From JBFGFX01 sp965232455 (GTDB lineage Bacteria; Pseudomonadota; Gammaproteobacteria; Steroidobacterales; Woeseiaceae), in the NCBI GenBank assembly GCA_965232455.1, contig OZ246981.1:2852001-2916000 (forward strand): a stretch of 64,000 nucleotides of DNA. Direction: 5' to 3'. The position numbers and the translations under genes are program-made. Position 1 is the first letter of the stretch. Each line of letters begins with the position of its first letter. Positions 1 through 7,015 of the stretch are shown piece after piece. The notes below the pieces were generated by a model. That model had not been told where the DNA came from, made no database searches, and was given only the letters and a program-made list of their open reading frames with translations.

Positions 1-2578
1 TCACCGACTGCAAGGCGGCGTCGAGCCGTTCCGCGTTCGAGCCACCGGCTTGCGCGAAGTCCGGGCGACCGCCGCCTTTGCCGCCAACCTGCTCGGCCAC
101 CGGCCGAATGACGTCTCCCGCGTGGATTCGATCGGTGTTGTTTCGCGTGACACCCGCGGCCAGGCGAACCTTGCCTTCGTCAACGGAGCCTAAAACGACG
201 ATCGCGCTTTCGAGCTTGTCCTTGAATCGATCGACCGCGTCTCGAAGCGTCTTGGCGTCGGCGCCGTCCATTCTCTTCACCATGACCTTGACGCCGCCGA
301 TTTCCGTAACGTCTTCCGTGGCGTCACCGGCGCCGCCGCTCAACAGCTGCTGCCTGACCTTTGCAAGATCTTTCTCCAGCTCTTTGTTTCGTTTCAGAAG
401 CTGCTCGACCTTCTGAGCGGCCTGCTCGCGCGAGCTTTTCAGCTTGGCGGCGACGGTATCCAGGGCAAGCAGGTTGCCGTCAACCCAGCGAAGCGCAGCT
501 TCGCCGGTGACCGCTTCGATGCGGCGCACACCGGAGGCGACACCGCCTTCCGAGGTGATTTTGAAAAAGCCGATGTCGCCGGAGCGGCGCACGTGGGTGC
601 CGCCGCACAGCTCCACGGAACGCTCGCCAATTCGCAATACGCGAACCTCGTCGTCGTACTTTTCGCCGAACAGCGCGATTGCGCCGGAATCGACGGCGTC
701 GTCGTATTTCATCAAACGCGTCTCGGCCGGGTGGTTCGCGCGAATCTCGCGATTCACGAAAGCTTCGATCGACTTGATCTGCTCAACGGTTACCGGCTCG
801 TAGTGGGAAAAATCGAACCGCAGGCGATCAGGTGCAACGAGTGAACCTTTCTGGGCAACGTGTTCTCCAAGGATGCTGCGTAACGCGGCGTGCATCAGGT
901 GCGTCGCCGAGTGATTGAGCACAATGGCGTGCCGCCGCGCGCCGTCTACTTTCGCGTCGGCGTCAGCCCCGACGCGCAACGAGCCCGACTTCACACGGCC
1001 GAAGTGTACGTTCGCATTTCCTCGCTTTTGGGTGTCGGTCACCTCGTACACGCCCGTGCCGGTCTCGATGGTTCCAGTGTCGCCGACCTGTCCGCCGGCC
1101 TCGGCGTAGAACGGCGTCGACGCAAGAATGACCGCTCCCTCTTCACCTTCGTCCAGCGAATCGACTGCCGTGCCATTTTTGAAAACGGCCTCGATCGTGC
1201 TCGATTGCTCTATGCACTCGTAGCCGGAAAACGCGGTTTCAAGGTCCGTTTCGATGCCCGCATCGTCGACCGCCGCAAACTTGCTGGCTGCCTTCGCCAG
1301 TTCACGCTGCGCCTGCATCGCCTTCTCGAAACCCTCGGTGTCGACGACAAGGTTGCGTTCGCGAGCGATGTCGGCCGTCAGGTCGACCGGAAACCCGTAC
1401 GTATCGTAAAGCTTGAAAGCAAGATCACCCGACACCTTGCCGGTCCGGACGTCGGCCAGCGCCGACTCGAGTATTTCCATGCCCTGATGAAGCGTCTCGG
1501 CAAAACGGAGCTCCTCTTTTTTCAGAACTCGCTCGACGTGCGCGCGCGCCCTGGCGAGTTCCGGATAGGCGTCACCCATCTCGTCGCAGAGCGGTTTGAC
1601 GAGCTTGAAAAAGAACGGCTCGTTCATACCCAGCTTTTTGCCGTGACGGACGGCCCGCCGGATGATCCGCCTGAGCACGTAGCCCCGGCCCTCGTTGCCC
1701 GGCAGCACGCCGTCGACAATGAGAAAGGAACAGGCCCGGATGTGGTCTGCAATGACGTTCAGCGAACTCGAACCGTCGTTGGCGACGCCGACGACGTCGG
1801 CGGTCGCTTCGATCAGGTTGGCGAACAGGTCGATCTCATAGTTGCTGTGCACCTGCTGCATCACGGCGGCGACGCGCTCGAGGCCCATCCCGGTATCCAC
1901 CGAGGGTTTCGGCAACGCGGTTAGCTCACCGTCTTTCGAGCGCTCGAATTGCATGAAAACGAGGTTCCAGATTTCCACGTACCGATCCCCGTCCTCGTCG
2001 GGGGAGCCCGGCGGCCCTCCCGGCACGTCGGGCCCGTGGTCATAAAATATCTCGCTGCACGGACCGCAGGGCCCGGTGTCGCCCATCGCCCAGAAGTTGT
2101 CCTTTTCCCCCATTCGCGAGAAACGACCGGGGTCTACCTGCATCTCGTTCAGCCAGATGTCGGCGGCTTCGTCGTCCTCCCGGAAAACGGTCACCCAGAG
2201 TTTTTCCGCCGGGAGACCAAGCGTTTCCGTCAGAAAACCCCAGGCCAGCTTGATGGCGTCCTCCTTGAAGTAGTCACCGAAACTGAAGTTGCCGAGCATC
2301 TCGAAAAACGTGTGGTGACGCGCCGTGTAACCCACGTTTTCCAGGTCGTTGTGTTTGCCGCCCGCGCGGACACAGCGCTGGGAACTGACCGCGCGCCGGT
2401 AACTGCGCTTGTCCTTGCCGAGGAACACGTCCTTGAACTGCACCATACCCGCATTCGTGAACAGCAGGGTCGGATCGTTACCGGGTACGAGCGGCGAACT
2501 GGCCACGACCTCATGGCCCCGCTCCCTGAAAAAATCCAGGAATGCCTGGCGCAACTCGTTGCTGGTCATCGATTTCAT
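1..2578 (-). CDS. alaS: Alanyl-tRNA synthetase (3' end beyond window)
   Basis: Class II synthetase that charges tRNA-Ala in the cytoplasm and edits mischarged Ser/Gly. The reverse frame is open from an ATG at 2578 to the first base of the window, 859 codons, and lacks only roughly the last 15 residues of a usual ~875-residue AlaRS. The N-terminal catalytic domain (RQAFLDFFRERGHEVV, then a TARHHTFFEMLGNFSFGDYF stretch) is followed by the editing domain with the zinc motif HSATHLMHAAL and a later CGGTH, and then by the C-terminal coiled coil and a glycine-rich GGKGGGRPDFAQAGG tail. A second in-frame ATG lies at 2569. alaS next to recX-recA is common in gammaproteobacteria. Confidence 0.97.
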   Translation of the reverse strand, partial: MKSMTSNELRQAFLDFFRERGHEVVASSPLVPGNDPTLLFTNAGMVQFKDVFLGKDKRSYRRAVSSQRCVRAGGKHNDLENVGYTARHHTFFEMLGNFSFGDYFKEDAIKLAWGFLTETLGLPAEKLWVTVFREDDEAADIWLNEMQVDPGRFSRMGEKDNFWAMGDTGPCGPCSEIFYDHGPDVPGGPPGSPDEDGDRYVEIWNLVFMQFERSKDGELTALPKPSVDTGMGLERVAAVMQQVHSNYEIDLFANLIEATADVVGVANDGSSSLNVIADHIRACSFLIVDGVLPGNEGRGYVLRRIIRRAVRHGKKLGMNEPFFFKLVKPLCDEMGDAYPELARARAHVERVLKKEELRFAETLHQGMEILESALADVRTGKVSGDLAFKLYDTYGFPVDLTADIARERNLVVDTEGFEKAMQAQRELAKAASKFAAVDDAGIETDLETAFSGYECIEQSSTIEAVFKNGTAVDSLDEGEEGAVILASTPFYAEAGGQVGDTGTIETGTGVYEVTDTQKRGNANVHFGRVKSGSLRVGADADAKVDGARRHAIVLNHSATHLMHAALRSILGEHVAQKGSLVAPDRLRFDFSHYEPVTVEQIKSIEAFVNREIRANHPAETRLMKYDDAVDSGAIALFGEKYDDEVRVLRIGERSVELCGGTHVRRSGDIGFFKITSEGGVASGVRRIEAVTGEAALRWVDGNLLALDTVAAKLKSSREQAAQKVEQLLKRNKELEKDLAKVRQQLLSGGAGDATEDVTEIGGVKVMVKRMDGADAKTLRDAVDRFKDKLESAIVVLGSVDEGKVRLAAGVTRNNTDRIHAGDVIRPVAEQVGGKGGGRPDFAQAGGSNAERLDAALQSV

Positions 2579-2713
2579 TAGGAAGGAGATGGGGCCGCCG
2601 CAACGGTCTGCAAGCGCCGCCAAACGGCTCTAGTGCTAGTGACGGCGTGATTATTCCACAAATCTCCGCCAGTGGTCAGTTGCTCCGGCAGGGACGCTCC
2701 GGTTCACGGGGTC

Positions 2714-2911
2714 TCAAACCGGTTCGACCTCCGGCATCACCTCACCGTTCGGCGCCAGCACGAATTGCTCCAAACGCCAGCGAATCAGAAAGCTGCCGGT
2801 CTCGTCGGGATTGGCGCTGACCTCGATCTCGCGTGCGTCGACCCGATGCCGGAGATGTTTGCTCAGGACTCCGGCGATACTCGGTTTTTCGGCGGCATAG
2901 ACAATATCCAT
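2714..2911 (-). CDS. Orphan small protein, 65 aa, with an AEKPS-type N terminus
   Basis: I do not recognise this gene with certainty. The ATG at 2911 is preceded by an AAGGAG ribosome binding site six bases upstream, and third codon positions are strongly G/C like the neighbours, so it looks truly translated. The protein begins MDIVYAAEKPSIAGVLSKHL, which resembles the first strand and AEKPS loop of TOPRIM domains in type IA topoisomerases (topoisomerase III starts in a similar way). The remainder (ending EVMPEVEPV) is too short to hold the catalytic acidic residues of that fold. It stands alone between recX and alaS, about 190 bp after recX. It could be a decayed or free-standing TOPRIM fragment, or the resemblance may be chance. 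Confidence 0.55.
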   Translation of the reverse strand: MDIVYAAEKPSIAGVLSKHLRHRVDAREIEVSANPDETGSFLIRWRLEQFVLAPNGEVMPEVEPV

Positions 2912-3028
2912 CACGGTCTCCTTGTCTGCTCCAGCGGCGTTCCTGCCACGATTGCCTGACAAGGTACGGCGAGGCGCCTTAACCAACGCTTAAAGTTATC
3001 TGAATGACGGCTGAATCGCCGATTCCGC

Positions 3029-3090
3029 GGGTCGCCCGCCGGGACGGGCTCCTACACGCACCCGTTGGAGCCCGTCCCGACGGGCGACCC
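3029..3090. repeat. REP-like inverted repeat
   Basis: Two 24-base arms (3029-3052 and 3067-3090) are complementary except at one position and enclose a 14-base loop. The arms carry GGGACGGGCTCC, and the left arm is followed by TACAC, matching the general style of REP elements scattered between genes in pseudomonads, xanthomonads and relatives. It lies eight bases past the recX stop and has no T-tract, so it is not a standard intrinsic terminator, although it could stabilise or end the recA-recX transcript. Only one copy was seen in this window. Confidence 0.75.
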
Positions 3091-3097
3091 ATGGAGA

Positions 3098-3607
3098 TCA
3101 GTCGTCGGCGTTCCGCATCGCGTGCTGGATTTGCTCCATGTCGAATCCGCGGTACTGCAGGAAGCGCATCTGGCGGGCTTTTTCGGCGAAATCGGCGGGA
3201 CGGTCGGTTCCGAATTTTTTCCGCCTGGCCGCGCGGGCCTGCGCAAACCAATCCGTGTCGAATCCACCGAGCACCTCGTCGATCAGCGCGGCATCCAGTC
3301 CGCGCTCCTGCAGGGCCTGGCGAATACGCAGCGGACCGCTCCCGCGGCCCGCTCGAGCGCCGACGAAGCTCTCGGCAAAGCGTTTGTCGTCTTGCAAACC
3401 GTCCGCCGCCAGCGCAGTCACCGCGTCAGCGGCAACGTCCGCCGGAAAACCGGCCGCGACGAGCCGCCCGGACAGTTCCTCCCGTCCGTACTCGCGACGG
3501 GCGAGGAAGTCCATGGCTTTCTTGCGCGCGGCGCGCGGGTCGGACTCGCGCTCGATATCGCCGGCGCCGAAGAGGTCCGAGTTCAGCTCGTTGATCGATT
3601 CGACCAC
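3098..3607 (-). CDS. recX: Regulatory protein RecX
   Basis: RecX binds RecA filaments and limits recombinase and coprotease activity. The 169-residue product has the usual RecX make-up of three-helix repeats, seen in AMDFLARREYGREELSGRL near the start, RIRQALQERGLDAALIDEVL in the middle and KARQMRFLQYRGFDMEQIQ at the end. The start codon is GTG at 3607. It follows recA on the same strand after about 34 bases, so the two are probably cotranscribed, with recX expressed by read-through. Length and order are ordinary for the family. Confidence 0.93.
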   Translation of the reverse strand: MVESINELNSDLFGAGDIERESDPRAARKKAMDFLARREYGREELSGRLVAAGFPADVAADAVTALAADGLQDDKRFAESFVGARAGRGSGPLRIRQALQERGLDAALIDEVLGGFDTDWFAQARAARRKKFGTDRPADFAEKARQMRFLQYRGFDMEQIQHAMRNADD

Positions 3608-3641
3608 CGCAGGCCTCTGTATTCGAGTGGACTCTGCCCGC

Positions 3642-4676
3642 TCACGCTTCTTTCGCGACCGGCTCCGAATCGTCGTCGGCGACTTTCTCCGGCAACAGCG
3701 TGGCGCGGATCTGCGCTTCGATCGTTTCCGCGATATCCGGATTGGATTTCAGGAACTGACGGACGTTTTCCTTGCCCTGGCCGATACGGTCGCCGCTGTA
3801 GCTGTACCAGGAACCCGCCTTTTCGATGATGCCCTGGTTGACGCCGTGCTCGATGATCTCGCCTTCCCTGGAGATGCCCTCGCCATACAGAATCTCGAAC
3901 TCCGCAATCTTGAACGGGGGTGACACCTTGTTCTTGACGACCTTCACGCGCGTCTGGTTACCGATGACCTCGTCGCCCTTCTTGATCGCGCCGATACGTC
4001 GGATGTCGAGGCGCACGGACGAATAGAATTTCAGCGCGTTTCCGCCCGTGGTCGTTTCCGGGCTGCCGAACATGACGCCGATCTTCATGCGAATCTGATT
4101 GATGAAGATGACCATCGCGTTCGAGCGCTTGATGTTCCCGGTCAGTTTACGCAACGCCTGCGACATGAGCCGGGCCTGCAACCCCATGTGCGAGTCGCCC
4201 ATTTCGCCCTCGATCTCCGCTTTGGGCGTCAGGGCGGCGACCGAGTCGACGACAATGACGTCAACGGCGCCGGATCTCACGAGCATGTCGGTAATCTCGA
4301 GGGCCTGCTCACCGGTGTCCGGCTGTGAGACCAGCAATTCGTCAACGTTCACGCCGAGCTTTTCGGCATACGCCGGGTCGAGCGCGTGCTCGGCGTCGAC
4401 GAACGCGGCGGTGCCGCCCATTTTTTGAGCTTCGGCAACGACCTGCAGCGTCAGCGTCGTTTTACCCGAGGACTCCGGACCGTAAATCTCGACGACGCGG
4501 CCCTTCGGCAGGCCGCCGAGACCCAGGGCCGCATCGAGACCGATGGAGCCCGTCGAGACGGATTCGATGTCTCTGGACGCACCGGCGTCACCCAGCCGCA
4601 TGACCGAGCCTTTGCCAAACTGCTTTTCGATTTGCCCCAGGGCGGCGGCGAGCGCCTTCTTACGATTGTCATCCAT
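3642..4676 (-). CDS. recA: RecA recombinase
   Basis: ATP-dependent strand-exchange protein and LexA coprotease. The 344-residue product has Walker A GPESSGKT at residues 66-73, the MAW-type region ending in NQIRMKIGVMFG, and a short acidic C-terminal tail (EKVADDDSEPVAKEA). It is slightly shorter than E. coli RecA (353 residues). The gene begins 114 bases downstream of thpR, and recX follows. I looked in that 114-base gap for the enterobacterial SOS box (CTGT-N8-ACAG) and saw none; a CTGTGGACG stretch has no matching second half. The lineage may use a different LexA motif, or the operator may lie elsewhere. Confidence 0.98.
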   Translation of the reverse strand: MDDNRKKALAAALGQIEKQFGKGSVMRLGDAGASRDIESVSTGSIGLDAALGLGGLPKGRVVEIYGPESSGKTTLTLQVVAEAQKMGGTAAFVDAEHALDPAYAEKLGVNVDELLVSQPDTGEQALEITDMLVRSGAVDVIVVDSVAALTPKAEIEGEMGDSHMGLQARLMSQALRKLTGNIKRSNAMVIFINQIRMKIGVMFGSPETTTGGNALKFYSSVRLDIRRIGAIKKGDEVIGNQTRVKVVKNKVSPPFKIAEFEILYGEGISREGEIIEHGVNQGIIEKAGSWYSYSGDRIGQGKENVRQFLKSNPDIAETIEAQIRATLLPEKVADDDSEPVAKEA

Positions 4677-4790
4677 TGTGTGAAGCCATTCCGGTGTGAG
4701 CCAAAGAAGCGATTATTTCACAATTCAATTTGCATCGGCAGCGCAGCCCGTCCACAGAAATCCGGCGATGCGTGAAGAATGACGCCGAAG

Positions 4791-5303
4791 CTATTGTTTC
4801 AACGGGTGGTACTGAACGCCGTCGCGCGTCGAGACCGACTCCACCAGCTCGAACCCCGACCAGTTCAGCTCCAGCGGCCGCGCCAATAGGATCGGCTCGA
4901 AGGAGCGGGCGCGCCTGACCGCGGTGATGTGCGGCCGGTACGGAGCGGATTCGGGTTTGACGTCGAACTGCTTGAGCACGGCATGCAGATCGCCGCGCAG
5001 TCGTTCGAGCGGCGGCGGCACGGACATGGCCTGCAAACAGGCGATCCGCGGGCGCTGCCAGAAGCACAGGCGATCGAATCGCAGCCGGAACGGCTCCGCC
5101 CGGATGCCCTCTACCGCCGCCTGAAGCTCGCCGATCCGCGGTTCCGGGAACGCGCCGATGAAGACGAGCGTGACGTGCCAATTGCCGCGATAGACCGCGC
5201 TGCCCTCTACCACGCGCGCCGCCGGGCTCATCGTGTTGCGCAGCGTTTCCCGCTGGCGCTCGTCGGGCCAGAGCGCAAAAAACAGGCGTTTTTCAGCCGT
5301 CAC
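4791..5303 (-). CDS. thpR: RNA 2',3'-cyclic phosphodiesterase (2H family)
   Basis: LigT/ThpR-type 2H phosphoesterase, expected to open 2',3'-cyclic phosphates on RNA ends. Both signature HxT motifs are present, HVT at residues 43-45 and HIT at 125-127, spaced as in the family. The product has 170 residues. The start is GTG at 5303, inside the end of pncC (11-base overlap), so the two are translationally coupled in a glycosyltransferase-pncC-thpR run. The pncC/thpR/recA neighbourhood recurs in proteobacteria. The physiological substrate in bacteria is not settled. Confidence 0.9.
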   Translation of the reverse strand: MTAEKRLFFALWPDERQRETLRNTMSPAARVVEGSAVYRGNWHVTLVFIGAFPEPRIGELQAAVEGIRAEPFRLRFDRLCFWQRPRIACLQAMSVPPPLERLRGDLHAVLKQFDVKPESAPYRPHITAVRRARSFEPILLARPLELNWSGFELVESVSTRDGVQYHPLKQ

Positions 5304-5802
5304 GTCGCAGCCGCTCCCTCAAGCCCTGCAGCGCGATCACGACCGACTGCCTGCGGACGTCGTCACGATCGCCGCTCAGCGTTTTCAGCGCGGTTTCCGT
5401 GGCCGTCTTGCCATCGCCGCGCAGGGACCACGCGAAATAGACGGTGCCGACCGGTTTCTGTGCGGTGCCCCCGTCCGGACCGGCAATACCGCTGACGGCG
5501 ACGGACAAGCCGGCGCCGCTCACGGCCAGTGCGCCTTCCGCCATCTCGACCACGGTCGCCTTGCTGACGGCGCCGTGCGCGTCGAGGGTGTCCGCGGCCA
5601 CGCCCAGCAGGGACCGTTTGGCGGCATTGCTGTAGCTGACGACGCCATAACCGAAACAAGCCGAGCTGCCGGCAACGTCGGTGATGCTTTTTGCGATCCA
5701 GCCGCCCGTGCAGGACTCCGCGGTCGCCACCTGCACGCCGGCCACGAGAAGCTCCTCGACCAACGCGTGGGCAAGCGTCGTGATGGCGTTGACCTCAGTC
5801 AT
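5293..5802 (-). CDS. pncC: Nicotinamide-nucleotide amidohydrolase (CinA C-terminal domain)
   Basis: PncC deamidates NMN to nicotinate mononucleotide, recycling the NMN released by NAD-dependent DNA ligase. The 169-residue protein is the stand-alone CinA C-terminal domain: ATAESCTGGWIAKSITDVAG near the N terminus, then GYGVVSYSNAAKRSLLGV and VSGIAGPDGGTAQKPVGTVY, all hallmarks of the family. The N-terminal molybdopterin-binding-like domain of full CinA is absent, as is usual in gammaproteobacteria. The ATG at 5802 overlaps the glycosyltransferase end by eight bases, and the end overlaps thpR. Confidence 0.94.
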   Translation of the reverse strand: MTEVNAITTLAHALVEELLVAGVQVATAESCTGGWIAKSITDVAGSSACFGYGVVSYSNAAKRSLLGVAADTLDAHGAVSKATVVEMAEGALAVSGAGLSVAVSGIAGPDGGTAQKPVGTVYFAWSLRGDGKTATETALKTLSGDRDDVRRQSVVIALQGLRERLRRDG

Positions 5803-6880
5803 TCAGAATCGATTCGTACAATCGCAGATGCTCGTTCACCATCGGTTCGATCGCAAAATTCGCCTTTGCGTGTTCTCGGGCGGCCTTAGAGTACCGATCG
5901 CGCAATGTGCTGTCATCAAGCAGCGTCGCCATTGCCTCGGCGAGCAGGCCAGGGTTGGAGGGCGGTACCAATAGCCCGGTTTCGCCGTGGACGACGACCT
6001 CCGGGAGACCTCCCGCGTCCGATGCAACCACCGGGACGCCCGCGGCCTGGGCCTTCAGAGCGATGACGCCGAGACCCTCCGTCAACGCCGGATGCACCAG
6101 AAGATCGAATGCGCCGAGATACTCGTCGAGATCGTCACGAAATCCTGCGAACTGCACGCGGGTTTCGAGGCCCAGTTTTTCGCACATATCGAGAAGGCGC
6201 GCCTCGTCACGCCCGCGCCCGAACAACACGACGCGCAGTCCCGGGTAGCCTGGCGCGAGTTTCGCAACCGCCTCCAGGAGATGGCCCTGCCCCTTGCGCG
6301 GAATCAGCTGGGCCGCTGACGCAACCGCGATGTCCTCGGCGCCGATGCCAAATTCGCTGCTCAACACGGCCCGATCGGGCGCCCCTGCAAACCTGTCGAC
6401 GTCTACCGCGCTGCGGATGACCACCAGCTTCCGCTGATCCAGGCCCGCTTCGTTGAGCACGTTCGCGATTGCGCGCGAGATTGCGATGACCCGCCGAAAT
6501 CGCCGGTAGCGCAGCCCGGCAACGAAGCCCGATTCGGCGTTGTCGACGCGGCGGGAAACCACTGCGGGGATACCCAGCATGGCGGCCGCCTGGCCGCCCA
6601 GAAAGTCTCCACCGCGGCGGCTATGGCAGTGCACGAGGTCCGGCTTGAATTCGGTCATGGTCCGGCGAAGCCGCCAGATGAATTTCACGTCGAGGTCGCC
6701 GCGGCACGGCAACTCAACGGTGTTGATGCCGGCGGCGGCCGCCGCCGCCGCGATAGCGCTTTCCGGCGGACAGACGAGGACGTTGTCGACGCCGCGCGCG
6801 GACAGGCCCGCGACGATGTAAAGCACCTGCTGCGCGCCGCCGTACAGATGGCGGCCGGTTTCGACGTGGAATACCTTCAT
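5795..6880 (-). CDS. GT4-family glycosyltransferase
   Basis: GT-B fold glycosyltransferase of 361 residues, expected to add a sugar to a cell-surface glycan or lipid; the acceptor cannot be read from sequence. The N-terminal half opens with HVETGRHLYGGAQQVLYIV, a typical acceptor-side glycine loop. The C-terminal Glycos_transf_1 domain has the region AAQLIPRKGQGHLLEAV and the donor-binding EX7E-like segment in LLVHPALTEGLGVIALKA. No signal peptide is seen, so it probably works at the inner face of the membrane. It is first of the overlapping run with pncC and thpR and is divergent from mutS. LPS core or glycolipid synthesis is the likeliest role by family, but this is inference. Confidence 0.85.
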   Translation of the reverse strand: MKVFHVETGRHLYGGAQQVLYIVAGLSARGVDNVLVCPPESAIAAAAAAAGINTVELPCRGDLDVKFIWRLRRTMTEFKPDLVHCHSRRGGDFLGGQAAAMLGIPAVVSRRVDNAESGFVAGLRYRRFRRVIAISRAIANVLNEAGLDQRKLVVIRSAVDVDRFAGAPDRAVLSSEFGIGAEDIAVASAAQLIPRKGQGHLLEAVAKLAPGYPGLRVVLFGRGRDEARLLDMCEKLGLETRVQFAGFRDDLDEYLGAFDLLVHPALTEGLGVIALKAQAAGVPVVASDAGGLPEVVVHGETGLLVPPSNPGLLAEAMATLLDDSTLRDRYSKAAREHAKANFAIEPMVNEHLRLYESILND

Positions 6881-7015
6881 GCAGTGGCTGACGGGAGCTT
6901 CCGGACGTTGGATTTACTGAAGGCCAAAGGCTAGCATGGTCCGCCTGCAGATTGATGCCGGCACACGCTGTGTTTCACCGACCGTCGGCGCGACCACCGC
7001 CAACCTCGAAATAGA

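Noticed and set aside
890..1924. 344-residue open frame on the plus strand
   Set aside because: It lies wholly antisense to alaS, whose reverse frame carries clear AlaRS motifs; GC-rich third positions create such long shadows.
2986..3028. Possible intrinsic terminator at the recX end
   Set aside because: The strong hairpin there (3029-3090) has no T-run on either strand and looks like a REP element instead.
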